Source: Podarcis raffonei (taxonomy: Eukaryota > Chordata > Lepidosauria > Squamata > Lacertidae). From it: 64,000 nt of DNA. The notes under the pieces are model-generated. The model was not told where the DNA came from. It ran no database searches and worked only from the letters and a program-made list of their open reading frames with translations. The stretch lies in the NCBI RefSeq assembly GCF_027172205.1, contig NC_070607.1:33626069-33690068 (forward strand), written 5' to 3'. Below, one piece after another: positions 14,701 to 25,200 of the stretch (position 1 is the first letter of the stretch; every line of letters begins with the position of its first letter). The position numbers and the translations under genes are program-made.

Positions 14701-17700
14701 AGGAAACCTTTTACAGAGATGGCCTCTGTTTTCCATTTTCTTTACCCGCTTTCGAAACTCCATATTATCAATCTTCAGCAAAAAGGGCATATGATTTATT
14801 TGAATTAATGTCATGGGCACCCAAAGGAGGTGAAGGTAAATTAATACTTTACTTACATCAGGCAAGTCTTTAAATTTAAAGCATTGCCTGTTCTTAGCTT
14901 CTAACAGGACCATTTTGCAAGCATATTGTTTCTAACTTTAAGCCTTCTGTTTAGCAATTATATATTGTAAATGGATTTAGTGATTTTATATGGATTTACC
15001 GGCTCATTTGATATATTTTTTTAATAATTATTATAAATTATGATGTTCTTCTTCTGTTTTGTAACCCACCTTGCGACCTTAAATACATTGAAATGAATAG
15101 ATAAATAATTGACAGCGCACAGTCCTATGAACGTAAACTCAGACATAAGTCCCAATAAGTGCAATAAGACATACATATGCCCAGAAAGTATATATAAATT
15201 ACAACCACATTATCATCGATCAAACTGCCAGAAGGAGTTTTCTTGCTTGCTTATAGCCACAAAAAGGTCACTTATCCATGATCAGGGTGGGCAGCAGTTA
15301 TGGCCTGGCGCAGTGCCCCAGGACCGGGGGGGGGACCAGCCCTCTTCTCCAGTCTGGCTGCTGGTTTTGGCCTTGGGCAGCTGCAAGGCGTAATGGGATT
15401 GCCTGCCACAACTTTAAATTAAACTGGTCAATAGAGGCTAAAGGGGCAGATGGGGCCTAGGCAACGGACCAGAGTGAGCGAGTCTTCGTTCTGGTCCACC
15501 GCTGCTCTAGTTAAGCCACCTTGAACTTGGCAGCGCAGTCAGCAGAAGATCAATCCTTGGTGTAGCTTCTGAAGAGTAGGTTGAGTCCAAGCATTACTCC
15601 ATCCTCAGGCAGATACAATATCTCAGGGTATCCCAGTAAAGATGGCTGGATGGAAGCTTCTGTCCTAATGGCAGCCTGACGGGGGCCAGCTTAGTTGACC
15701 TGCATCTTTTGTAAAAGTGGCAAAAGTCTGACAAAAACTGAGATCTAGTTGAACTGAGAGGCCTTTTTGATCAAACAGGCTTCCCCGGTTATTCATCCGA
15801 ACTGCAAGGGATGGAATCTAAGTCTAACAAGAAAATGTACTTCCAGCCATCTGCCTAAACATTGCATATTTCTGGCTACTGTATCTTATGTTCACTCCTG
15901 CATCTGACTTCTTTTTGGGGGGGGGTGTCATCTTGCCAGCTGTATGTGAGGTGGACAACGAACGGATCATGACCTTTGATAACAAGGTATTCAATGTAAC
16001 TACAACCAAACATGCCTGTGACCTTTTGGTAGTCCAAGACTGCAACAAAAATGAAAATTATGAACCACGGTTCCGTGTTTGGATATCAAAGTCCAGACCT
16101 GATAGTCCAGGAGAGGTTCACGTCAATATCTCTTCAGAGTAAGTTTTAACAAATACACAGCTTTTTCAGATAATATAATCACAAGGAAAAAAATAAAGGT
16201 TTAACCTTTACAGTGGTACCTCAGGTTAAAAATTTAATTCGTTCTGGAGTTCCGTTCTTAACCTGAAACTGTTCTTAACCTGAGATACCACTTTAGCTAA
16301 TGGGGCCTCACGCTGCTGCTGCGCTGCTTTCTGTTCTCATCCTGAAGCAAAGTTCTTACCCCGAGGTACTATTTCTGGTTCAGCGGAGTCTGTAACCTGA
16401 AGCATCTATAACCTGAAGCGTCTGTAACCCGAGGCACCACTGTATTTCTGTTTCCCCCCTTTAATGGGAACTGCATTAGAAATAATTGCAAACTGGGCCA
16501 CAGGACCCAGACTGCAGAAATGTGCAGTTTTCTCAGATCTAAATGGAATCAGATCACAGTTATCCCATGCCATGCTGCTGATGCCTTGAGGGGTCTATAG
16601 CAACCAATATTGGGGGAAGAAATGCATTTGGTTTCAAATTTAATGTGAACCTACTTCCTTTCAAACCACAGCGAAGGCAGCATGAGGAGCCTCAGGGGCG
16701 AATTGGTGCAGTTTTGCAGTGCACTCGTAAATGACAACTATGGGAGAAAGATGGGCTGCTTCACACTGATTGTTAATATCAGTTTTTTCACCTTCTAACA
16801 AAAAGCATTCCCCCCCCCCCCCCAGGATCAGAAGTTATATCAGAATCTTACCTACCATGAATAAGCTTTCTTTGTTATACAATGAGAATCGAGTCCTGCT
16901 TGACAAAAAGGAGTTTGAGGATGAGAAAGGTACTGCATCTGATATTACGCTTTTTCTTAAATCACAACACAGTTCCATTCACCTGAGTCAACTTAAATCC
17001 ATGTACTCTGACTATTGGTTATATATTGGTAATCAATTTTATTTTTAAAAAAAACAAACCTTGAATAACTTGGGACACACCCACCCCGCATAATAATGAA
17101 AGTAAACATTGAAAATAAGTTAGTAAGCCTTGATCAGTAAAGGTGTGATGGGTTAGCTGAGTATCCTACCCATAAATTTGATTAAAATTTCTGTACACGG
17201 TAGTCAATACAAGCTGATGTCACAGAATCTCACAGCGAAAATTGCTGTGTCTCTGGTCCCATTCTGTAGGCAAGACTCAAAAAGTAATGTAAAACGAATG
17301 AACGAAATGTGCACATTTCTATGTACACTGCTGAAACATGCTCTTGCTCTTGAAATAATTGGTAAGCCATTTTAAACTATCCCATCTCTCCACAGCGCAT
17401 GTTAAAATGTGTAAAAATGAGACAACTATTGCTATTGAGGCACCACTGATAGGCCTAGTGAATGTGACGTACGATGGCGAAACTCTGATGGTAAGTCTGA
17501 CAGCCTGCTGCTTTTTGTGCTAGGATTTCTTGCTCCATTCCTTTAATGCACTGCATTGTAAGGATACAAACACAAGCTTCTACAGTAAATATCCATTATC
17601 CATGCAGATTACAGTCGCTTCCAGCATGAGAGGTAAAACCTGCGGACTCTGCGGAAACAATGACGGTGAAATGAGTAATGAAGCCCAGATGCCCAATCAA

Positions 17701-19089
17701 GAACAGGCATCAACCACTACAGAGCTTTTGCGTTCCTGGTCTTTGACGGATAGGTGTGATAGAGGTGATAGAGGTCAGTTAAATTTGGAAACTACATTTT
17801 CCATACAACTTCCCTAGAAAAAAAATGGCATAGCACCACATCACATCCCTCCCAGAGGCACTTGTAGCCGTGGATGGAATTGCCAGGCACTAGTCATGGT
17901 GGCAGCAACACCTTCTAGCCACTTAAACTGGTTTTTATCTGGAATTGGGGCAGTCTTTTAAGCTTTAAAGGCAGCCTTCAGAGCAGCCTGTAAAGTTGTA
18001 AGTAGCCTTCAACAAATATTAGGGGATGAAATTTTCGGTGAGAATGGAACAGAATAGACCTTGGTTTGTCCACATGCAGAAGTGCCAAGGCTACCTGTCC
18101 ATGCCTAATTCCCGACTACACAAAGTTGGGAGGGGACAATGACAATTGTGTTGTCATTGATCTGCTATGCATCTCTCAGCTTGAAAGTTCAAGTCTCTCT
18201 ACTTTCTACCATTACTAAGGCTGCAAATGTGTCTCTTTGAGCAGAATGCATGTCTGAAGCAAAGAGTCTTTTAAGACAGAGGTGGATTGCCATATACCCC
18301 CTTCAACTGGGATCACAGCTGTGCCTTTCATAAGGCAAAGCTGACTGCCACTGCAATGGAAGGAAGAAGGGAGAAGCGAGGCTTTGTATCATCAATGCAG
18401 ACAGCTGGTGCAATGTCACTCTCCTTACTGAGTGGCCCTGTCCAGGGTTTGCCTCCCTTCTCGTTCTTGAAGAGGCTGGTTAGTTCAAACATATGTGTGC
18501 CTGTAGAAAATGTAACTTGAGAAAAGAGACATTGCACATACTTTTGTCAACCAAGACAATAAAAAATATGTAAAAACAAAAAATGTATGCGTGACATTCA
18601 AATCCACCACACCATTGGGTTATCTGCCCATTAAAATTTCACAGTTAAGAGCTGGATGTAGTTGCTTGGTTGACTGAACTGATCTTTAGCATGTTGCCTT
18701 AATAGGATAACCCACATATCCCTGCAGAAGTTTTCTTCACCAAAAATAGCATTATTATTTGATTTTAAAAAGTTCTTTTTAGCACTTGCCTCTTTCTTTG
18801 CTTCTTTCAGTATGGAATTGCAACTGTGTGTAAATAACTGAAAGAATTACCAATTTTATGCTGTTTGTAGATGTAGAGACAAAAATTAGAATTGTATACA
18901 GCATTGTAAATATTCCATACCCATTCCAACAAATTATTTGACTGGGGGGTTTTGTTGTTGTTGTTAATTCAAGGTGGGAATGTCCACACTGCTAAAAAAT
19001 ATATCGCTTGGACTCTGTTGATTGATGGTAATTTTCCTTTTTTGACAGAAATGGAAGCAACGTCTGACTCAGAGGCTTGGGCAGCTTAG
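204..19089 (+). CDS. VTG: Vitellogenin, 3' two thirds (5' end outside window)
   Basis: Yolk precursor lipoprotein, known to be made in female liver, secreted and cleaved to lipovitellins and phosvitin in the oocyte. Exons with GT-AG sites and matching phase: 204-328, 987-1058, 1823-1942, 2173-2359, 2957-3050, 3190-3375, 7096-7231, 8009-8246, 8898-9013, 9820-10437, 10551-10625, 11060-11185, 12521-12733, 13458-13600, 13702-13840 (GC donor), 14703-14835, 15940-16138, 16826-16929, 17396-17490, 17608-17773, 19049-19089. Order: lipovitellin I beta-sheet region (AEVVSIGKEGNILPLFAMFK; FKLELPPCREETELMSF), end of lipovitellin I (GCRACVEW, GEHTF), phosvitin, DUF1944-like region, vWD domain. The chain gives about 1,108 codons; whole vertebrate vitellogenins are about 1,700-1,850 aa, so roughly 700 residues lie upstream. 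The paralogue (VTG1, 2 or 3) was not resolved. The join to the last exon is the weakest part. Confidence 0.93.
505..800 (+). mobile_element. L2/CR1-clade LINE 3' end
   Basis: Lies in a vitellogenin intron. A frame at 513-716 ends APALWNALPSDVK...FKRHLRAALF, the typical C-terminus of L2-like reverse transcriptases. It is followed by the tail GGGAGCCACCCAGAGTGGCT, TATAAATAATAAA and (GTT)n. The same tail occurs near 11660 and in reverse near 22100. Confidence 0.75.
3376..7095 (+). other. Large vitellogenin intron (3.7 kb)
   Basis: Lies between exon 3190-3375 (donor GTAGGG) and exon 7096-7231 (acceptor CCAACAG), both phase 2. No coding exon is visible inside. It is mostly AT-rich unique-looking DNA with a (GT)n tract at 5838-5869. 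Short open frames within it show no family signature. Confidence 0.75.
5838..5869. repeat. (GT)n microsatellite
   Basis: About 16 uninterrupted GT units in the large vitellogenin intron. Confidence 0.9.
7096..9013 (+). CDS. VTG: Vitellogenin exons at the lipovitellin I / phosvitin border
   Basis: Three exons (7096-7231, 8009-8246, 8898-9013). The first reads SAMTSVITRNLEEAPATKST, matching the conserved 'ARNIED' stretch near the lipovitellin I end. The second carries FGCRACVEWSNIYAG and LYNLAGEHTFRV, the counterpart of the usual GFEACFKYKS...PLYKLIGEHSV block with its conserved cysteines. The third (APIEKLRLTVQGGAHSS) is the charged lead-in to phosvitin. The acceptor of exon 8009 is odd: an AAT/ATG microsatellite sits where a pyrimidine tract is expected, so its exact start is less sure. 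Confidence 0.85.
8597..8625. repeat. (ATT)n microsatellite
   Basis: An ATT run followed by TTTATACCCCGCCCATC, which resembles an L2-type LINE tail in forward orientation. Confidence 0.8.
9820..10437 (+). CDS. VTG: Vitellogenin main phosvitin exon (206 codons, Ser/Asp repeats)
   Basis: A 618-nt exon, phase 0 at both ends, acceptor CCCCCATTAG and donor TTCA|GTAAGT. After an acidic lead (SSSESDSDSSSDSSDSSSND) it becomes runs of 2-8 serines broken by single aspartates, then a basic tail (RSNKKQSKGRPSKQKH). Phosvitin is the highly phosphorylated, metal-binding part of yolk. Serines are almost all AGC/AGT, so the exon is a near-perfect AGC-type triplet repeat and stays open in other frames and on the other strand. 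Asp spaced through the serine runs gives many acidophilic-kinase (CK2 S-x-x-D-like) sites. Repeat length may be polymorphic or mis-assembled. Confidence 0.95.
10551..11185 (+). CDS. VTG: Vitellogenin exons, phosvitin C-terminal part
   Basis: Exon 10551-10625 (25 codons; KDLRGLELANAKYMAHKAKQ) is a short basic segment whose acceptor is preceded by a (CTT)n pyrimidine tract. Exon 11060-11185 (42 codons) is a second serine block (QASSSSSSSSESSSSSSSDS) followed by a basic stretch (RDRKQKGGRSSF). Both are phase 0 at each end, so either could be skipped without changing frame. An alternative donor (CAG|GTGAAG) lies 12 nt inside the first exon. Confidence 0.85.
11320..11755 (+). mobile_element. L2-type LINE 3' tail split by a nested inverted-repeat element
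   Basis: The left piece (CTGAAGGCAGCCCTGTAATG...) and the right piece (AAGCCGCCCAGAGTGGCTGA..., TATAAATAATTAAA, (GTT)n to about 11751) are the two halves of the tail seen at 505-800. They are interrupted by the element at 11399-11649. The whole sits in the vitellogenin intron after exon 11060-11185. Confidence 0.65.
11399..11649. mobile_element. Inverted-repeat element (MITE) nested in a LINE tail
   Basis: The left end, CAGTCGTACCTTCGTTTTTG, and the right end, CAACTTCCAATGACTG, are diverged versions of the TIRs of the element at 39416-39655. The interior (TTTGGCTCCCGAA..., CTTCTGATTGGCTTCAGGAG) is also shared with it. TA or TA-like bases lie at the ends. It is older than the 39416 copy, judging by TIR mismatch. 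Confidence 0.65.
12038..12070 (+). CDS. Possible extra small vitellogenin exon (11 codons)
   Basis: A good acceptor (CCCTTTCAG) precedes KYKSNQPGESW, followed by a weak donor (TGG|GTGGCA). The 33-nt length and phase 0 would fit between the exons ending at 11185 and starting at 12521. No known vitellogenin segment is matched, so this may be a cryptic site. Confidence 0.2.
12521..14835 (+). CDS. VTG: Vitellogenin exons for the DUF1944-like / lipovitellin II region
   Basis: Four exons (12521-12733, 13458-13600, 13702-13840, 14703-14835). The first contains RPYVTIVAEAVRSDKKEQGY, a hallmark of the region after phosvitin. The next has LSWGDNCKDYNIRVKASSGL, matching the conserved 'WG..C.DY' segment. 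The third is VMDLIPGIAYMKYFTAVYQK, and the fourth covers ETFYRDGLCFPFSLPAFETP up to the vWD domain. The third exon keeps phase only if it ends at 13840 with a GC donor (GGG|GCATGT). Confidence 0.9.
14000..14241 (-). mobile_element. Inverted-repeat element, same family as 27058-27328
   Basis: Ends in GGCCAATACGGTA, with internal AATATAAGCCGC and TTCCATTTTACCGTATGTCTG. Read in reverse these match the intact copy at 27058-27328. The left terminus is lost or unclear. It lies in a vitellogenin intron. Confidence 0.55.
15940..17773 (+). CDS. VTG: Vitellogenin exons for the von Willebrand type D domain
   Basis: Four exons (15940-16138, 16826-16929, 17396-17490, 17608-17773). They start with CEVDNERIMTFDNKVFNVTT, the usual vWD opening, continue through RVLLDKKEFEDEK and IGLVNVTYDGETLM, and reach GKTCGLCGNNDGEMSNEAQM, which has the diagnostic CGLCG motif. 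The last exon ends in LLRSWSLTDRCDRGDR. The acceptor at 16826 has a pyrimidine tract of almost pure C. Confidence 0.93.
16209..16444. mobile_element. TA-flanked inverted-repeat element (CAGTGGTACCTC family)
   Basis: Starts TA-CAGTGGTACCTCAGGTTA and ends AACCCGAGGCACCACTG-TA. The interior repeats the motif TTAACCTGA in both orientations. The TA at each end fits a Tc1/mariner-like target duplication. No transposase is encoded. Other family members lie at 32716, 47242, 48824 and 55489. Confidence 0.75.
19049..19089 (+). CDS. VTG: Probable terminal vitellogenin coding exon
   Basis: After acceptor TTTTTTGACAG the phase carried from exon 17608-17773 gives EMEATSDSEAWAA then TAG. This is not a known vitellogenin C-terminus. 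Another frame is open for 55 codons from 19049 to a TGA at about 19216 and ends WGCQCYIK, but using it needs a further unidentified exon that shifts phase. Poly(A) signals about 200 bp downstream support this being the gene's 3' end. Confidence 0.45.
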
Positions 19090-19286
19090 CTCTGAGAAGA
19101 CTCCAGACTGGGTGAACATTACCCTGACAACGTACTTCAGATCAACCTTTCGATATCTCAAATTAACTGAGTTATCTCGAAAACCACCTTGGGGATGCCA
19201 GTGCTACATCAAATGATAAATATATTAATTAATGTTAATTGGAACTAAACTAAAATCAAATGCATTCTGCATTGTATGAAGTTCTA

Positions 19287-19315
19287 AATAAAAAATACAT
19301 TGTGCATTAAATAAA
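19287..19315 (+). promoter_or_regulatory. Polyadenylation signals of the vitellogenin gene
   Basis: Two AATAAA hexamers, at 19287-19292 and 19310-19315, lie about 200 bp after the last exon. A T/G-rich stretch (TGTGTGATCATTTTGTTCC) follows at once, as expected downstream of a cleavage site. Confidence 0.7.
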
Positions 19316-19809
19316 TATGTGTGATCATTTTGTTCCTTTTCCACAAAGCAATTGGGCTGAAAATATTTTAGAGAGAGAAAGAATCATTTATTGTTGGTTA
19401 CTGTTCAGCTGTCACTAAAATAACCTCAACATCTTTCATAATAAAAACATGCTAACATAGTCTACTAGTTAACAGCTGACAAATTAACATGCCATACAGG
19501 CACAACACAGAATTTGGATTTCAGAAGGTTTATTTCTTTATTATTAATGACATTTATATACCACTTAATTATTCACATTGCTAGGTGATGTACAGAAAAA
19601 CAATCCACAGAAAATGGGACAACAAAGCCTTCAAAATTTATCCTAAAACCAAATATTACCTTCATATGCCTGCTGGAACAAGGAAGTCCTAGCCATGCGC
19701 CCAAAGTTCAACAAGTGGGAGGGAGTTTCACCAGCTTGGACCCAATACTCTGACTCCATGCCTTCTAGTACTTATGAGTTGTATGTCTGAGCCATGGGGG
19801 AACGCTAAT

Positions 19810-20770
19810 AGACTCCTCAGAGATTGCAGTGATCAGACAGGTCCTTAAAATATTCTAGGCCCAAGTTGTTAAGGGCCTTGTAAATTAGCAGAAGAACCTT
19901 GAACATAGCTTGGTAACATATGGGCAGCCAGTGAGCGCTTCTAAGGACTGGAGTTGTGTGTTGGCAGTAGTCTGTTCCACTCAACAGTCTAGCAACAGCA
20001 TATTGCACCAGCTGGAGCTTCCAGGCCAGACACAAGACTAGCCCCACACATTGCAGTCCTCAGGTACCGATACCTGAATCACCACAGCTAGCCTATTCCT
20101 GTCAGAGTTGGCCAGAGTTGGTAAAATGCACTCCCAGCTGCTGAGGCTACCTGAACGTCAACTGATAAAGATGGATCCAGGAGCAACCCCACCTGTTCTT
20201 TCAGTGGGATAATATATTTGCCAGGGCAGGGAGACGGTCAGCTTCCCAGACACTGGAATTACACCCCCACGGTGCCTCTGTCTTCTTGGGATTTAAGCTC
20301 AGTTTATCAGCCCTCATCCATTCCACAACTGCATCCAGACAAGGTTTCAGACTATGCTTAGCCTCACCTGACTCAGAGGTTATGGAGAAATGGAGCTGGT
20401 TATCATCAGCATACTGAACACCCTTCGCCCCCAAACTCCTCTACATGACTCTCAATGGCTTCATGTAGACGTCAAAGAACATTCACAATGGGATTGTTCC
20501 CTGAGGCACACCGCAGCACAAGGAACAGGGAGCCAAGAGACAATCCCCTAATGTTATTCTCTAGACACTGTAAAACTGTATCCCCAGTACCCAGCCTACA
20601 ACGTCGGTCCAGGAGGATACCATGGTCATTGACACCAACAGACTGAGAAGGTGGTACCCTGTCCCACTCTTGTTACAGGTTATCCATCTTGGTGACCAAG
20701 GCTGATTCAGTCCCAAAACTGTACCTGAACCAAGAGTGAAACAAATCCAGATATCCTCCAAGGACTCCTG
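19810..20770 (-). mobile_element. Decayed L2-type LINE (reverse transcriptase fragment)
   Basis: On the minus strand the frame at 20201-20434 contains VQYADDNQLHFS and a segment ending MRADKLSLNPKKTE, the catalytic YADD motif and the following motif of L2-like reverse transcriptases. The frame at 19817-20047 holds LQLVQYAVARLLSGT, TPVLRSAHWLPICYQAMFKV and LLIYKALNNLG, the C-terminal part of the same protein. The frames are separated and interrupted, so the copy is old and dead. Confidence 0.8.
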
Positions 20771-21428
20771 TGTCTATTCTGTCAGAGTTCAGCTCTGCCT
20801 TGTCTTAGAAACTGAGGTCTCCTTGGATAAGGATATGTCTCCCATTCACCCAAGATGTTTCACTGATGCTTTCAAAGTGTCCAGCTAGTGGCACATGAGA
20901 CTACTTGGGAGGAGGGTGAAGTGCATGGAAGCACCCATGAAGATCAGGATCTGACTGAGAATCAGAAAGAGGTAGAACCTTGACGGAGTCCAGCCGTCAT
21001 TAAATGGCGCACAGCATAGAAAAATGACACAGAAAGCCAGCTATATTTTCATGATGGATAAGAGCAGCTCCTTTCTCTGCCCTCCTCCGATTTATTCTCC
21101 TTTGTTCTCTCCAGCCGCATGGCCGTTTGCCAATGTCTCACGTTACCTCATCCTGTCTAGGCTTTTATTACACACATCACCATATAAGGTCATCACTGCC
21201 CAGAGGAAACACAACTCCATTTAAGATCAATACATTCCAATACATTGTAAAGCTCAGAGTGCTGGTCAGCCGAGGTCAGGGGGCACCCTGCAGTATTACA
21301 AGCCTCTGCCATGGCTTTATGACTCCCACAGAACCTCAAGTTCCTGCGTAAGGTTCAAGACTGAGATGCTTCACTGTTGAAGCAGCTTTTTCCCCAAGCT
21401 CCAGTCTTCCTGAACTAGGCAAATGGAC

Positions 21429-21916
21429 TGTCAGGACTGAGACAGCTCCAAGTGAAAGGTTGCAGTCTGCTGAAGAACAGAGAGAGGCAGATCACACACA
21501 GGCTGAGCTGAGTTCACATCAGACAGGGGTAACTTCACCGCCCCGTGGAATGCAGGTTGCCAAGGGAACAATCTCGAATGAGCAAGATCTCAGACAGGAC
21601 TCTCATGGGGAGGAAAAAGACATGGGAGAGAAGATTGACAGTCTGTCTTCTCAGGAAGAAGTTGGAGGGTATCCAATGAGCCCATGCAGTCGTCGCTGGG
21701 GGAGGATGTATGACAGGAAAAAGAATCAGAAACAAAAGGGTCATAGGTTCCGTTTATGTTGGCGGAAGAGGAAGGACTCTTTAGAAGGGTCATCATGATG
21801 GATAAGACTGGTGGCGTGTTAGAGCCATCCAGAGAACTCTGTGTTTTGCAATAAATCTTCCTTTTTAATTAACCATGCTTGCTGTGTTATCAAGTCAGAA
21901 ACTGGGACTCCTGACA
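21429..21916 (+). mobile_element. Solo LTR with 5-bp target duplication
   Basis: Begins TGTCAGGA and ends TCCTGACA, a perfect 8-bp inverted terminal repeat with the usual TG...CA. It is flanked on both sides by TGGAC, a 5-bp target-site duplication. An AATAAA lies inside near 21851. No internal genes accompany it, so it is a solo LTR (a fossil of a Gypsy- or ERV-like element; family not resolved). Clean ends suggest moderate age. Confidence 0.75.
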
Positions 21917-22042
21917 TGGACATAGAGTGCTCTTTTCCACATAAACAAACACAGCTCCATTACTGGGTAGTTCATAGATTAGCATTATATGTACAAGCCT
22001 TTGGCAAATATGGTCCCCTCACCACCAGCAGCAGGAAATAAA

Positions 22043-22093
22043 TAAATACATACATACATACACACATACATACATACATACATACATACATAC
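22043..22093. repeat. (TACA)n microsatellite
   Basis: A run of TACA units abutting the L2-type LINE tail at 22093. Confidence 0.85.
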
Positions 22094-22260
22094 CCATCTG
22101 GCTGGGTTTCCCCAGCCACTCTGGGCGGCTCAGTTGTCTTTTAAAAGTTGGGATAATAATAACAGGGCTGCCTTCAGATGTCTTCTAAAAGTCAGATAGT
22201 TGTTTATTTCCTTGGCATCTGATGGAAGGGCATCCCACAGGGTGGGCGCCACTACTGATC
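22093..22260 (-). mobile_element. L2-type LINE 3' tail, reversed
   Basis: Reads CATCTGGCTGGGTTTCCCCA and CCACTCTGGGCGGCT, then CAGGGCTGCCTTCAGATGTC and ATCTGATGGAAGGGCATCCC. This is the reverse complement of the tail at 505-800, including its ALWNALPSD coding part. Confidence 0.7.
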
Positions 22261-22269
22261 AAAAGCAGT

Positions 22270-25200
22270 CCCTTCTGTTTTTAGCTACCCACAGTTCGTT
22301 GTGTCCAAACTTGGATAAACTGTAGTTAGTTTTAGCTTTTACAAACAATGCAATGTAGGACTCTGTTTTGCTCATTCCTGCATTGCAGGGATTTTGGCCA
22401 GATGACCTTTGGAGTCCCTTTCAATTCTACAGTTCTACGATTCATATAAACCATACAAACCATAACCAAAACTAACCACAGTTCCCAGTTCAGACGACAT
22501 GTCAAACTTTGCTTAGCTGGATCTCCTAATGGCCATAATGGAGGAGGAGAGAGGGTAAGCTAGCCTGCACACATAACATTAAATAATGGTTCAGCATTAT
22601 GCCTGAACCAGACACTGTGCCACTAACTGGTCTTTTTCATTTATAAGACATTCAGTCTTATTTATTACCTGCCAATAGCACATTTTATCAATTCCAGACA
22701 GAACATTTTGCCTTATTTGCTTCTGTTGAGAGCATTAAACTTAGAAATGTGCCATGGGCACTTTACAGAAATCTCTGCTATATATAATTTAAAATATTTG
22801 TATGTTATATTTCTATGCCAGCCCAACATTACATTAAGTGGGTGATGAAAGCTTAACGCCATTAGATTTCCTTTTAACTCCCACTTGCATTTACAAAAAT
22901 CATATTTTCCATACCATAAAGTCACAGTAAGCAGTTCTTTCCTTTTTTTATAATTTTGGTAAACAAGGAAAATCTGTGCTTGCAGCTTTTAGAGGAACTC
23001 TGGTCTAATGTATTCATTAAAGGAAAGCTTTTGTCTACCTACAGTACTAATTTAAATTACCATTTCCATGAAAAGTTAGCCCAGCAGGCAGAGGAATCGT
23101 AAAGATGAACAAAGGTGGGCTGAAAACCCCAGGGAAGGTCTTTGTGGATGGGGACAAATAATTGCAAGGAAATAGATGTATCCTGAACAAAGAGTGTGAA
23201 TTTGGGGGCAAGGATTGGGGACTGGGTTTTTTGATCCTAAAATGCAAAAACATAAAACAAACATTAATCTGAGGGGAAAATGTGAGGCTAATTTCTCCAG
23301 CTTAAAAAAGACTGAAGAACTGCTCTGCTGCCCTGTTTTGTGAGATGCACTTGTAGTACTGATATATTCAAACTTTTTCTTTCTTTCTTTCTTTCAAAAA
23401 AAACTTCTATCAAATAGTGGGTAATAAATACACAGCAGGGCAAACAGGACAATCCTTTCTATTTAGGGGACCAGGTTGTTTATGTATGTGCAAGATGCTG
23501 TACCTAAAAATCAGTCTTTCTCCCAGGTTTACAACAATGCCTTGACCATTATCTCACTCCTCTTCTTATACTTCTTCATTCTACTTGTAAACTTTTGTGC
23601 ATTTAAAATTGACTCCAGAATTTATTTTCTTTAAATCAGATGTTCAAATAATTTTGTGTGTACGTGCATAAGCATGAGCATTGGTGTATGTTAAGCGTGA
23701 TCATATACTTGTACATATATGACCCAGCAAGGTAATTGTGTTGCGATGGAAAATTACAAATATTTATGGCCCTATCAGACATCATGGATATTTACCTTCC
23801 ATTTCCTTGTTTTTCCCATTACTTCTCATTGCACATTTTCTATCCCTCAAACTGTGGGGGGATACAGTCTTAGAATGGATTACAATGTGGTGAGAATATA
23901 GAGCGAACAGGAATGATATTGAGCTTCTTGTTCCTTCTCTGACATATATGATGAGAAGTCTGAGGTAAAATACCATATAATGTAGCTTCCCCTGATCATT
24001 TCCATTCTTCTCAGAACACCCAAGTCACACCAGGACATGTTGAACTTATAGTATACAATTGCCCTTCAGGCATGCTCTGTATGTAGTTCTCAGGCCATAT
24101 GTGGTTACTGTAAGGTGCAAAAAAACCAAAAAAAAACACCTAGCTATAGCAAATGCTTTAAAAATGAACTGCTTTTTTCCAACTTAATAGGAAACTGTTA
24201 ACTATAATATTCACCTAGCCTACTGGAGTATATTCAGAGCAAGCCTTTGAAAGCAGCTTTGAATCTTCTCGTCTCCCCAAAATCTCTCCCACCATCCTCC
24301 TTAAGTGGAATTTTCGTTCTGTTTTACATCTGCTCTAAAATTGCCTCAAGCAGAATCCTACCAGATTGGAAGGCAGACAAGACTCAATTTATATGTTCCG
24401 TAGTCATTTAAATAGGAAGTGTGACATGCACCCCACCCTTGACATCACAATACAATTGCCGCTGAAATGCAGCAGTGAAAACAGCATCCTTGTCTCGTCT
24501 CCTTCTTGTGGCTTTGACTACCATGAGTTTGACTCTTTGCTACCCCTCCTGCCACCTCAAATGGGAAACACTATCCAGTGAGATGGTTCATTCAAAGGCC
24601 GGGCTGGTAGGCTAGGAATGAATGCAACCTGGAGATCTCAGCAGCTGCCAACCGGCTCCGAAAGAGAGGTGAAGCGAGCATGCTGGGAAGAAAGGGAAGT
24701 GATGCAGCAGCTGTTTGGTTTTACCTTTGGTAGCACAGAGAGTGGCAGCCATTCATTCATAGTCAAGCAAAGTTCTGTTCCAAAAGCAGCTTCAAAAACT
24801 CTGGGAGTGAAGGATGGGGGGGGTGCTTTTGTGAAAGGTGGAGGGACCGGCTTTTATTTCTTCTGTTCCATTCAGGACAGAGGTTAGTCAAGTTTCATAT
24901 TATTTCCATTTTTAAAGAGCCTCTTTCATTTTTGTGTGTGCGCGCATTGGCTATTCTGCGGACGACAATTCGCGTTCATTAGTGCCCCCATACTGAGATG
25001 GCTGAGCAACTATCAAAAGACAGAAGAGATACCCACCGATGCTCCTGGCTGTGAAATCCAAACATAATGAAATCTAGTAATGTGCCTTGAACTGGGTGAA
25101 GAAAAGAATAAACTCAGATGAAAATCCATCTTCCCCAAAAACTTAAAAACCATATTAATGTTAGAAGTGTCAATACACAGGTGCTCCTTTCCCCAAATAT

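Noticed and set aside
18240-18520. Candidate vitellogenin C-terminal exon (AG followed by GAATGCATGTCTGAAG)
   Set aside because: In phase it gives ECMSEAKSLLRQ, which has one cysteine but no further match to the Cys-rich tail and no convincing donor before a stop.
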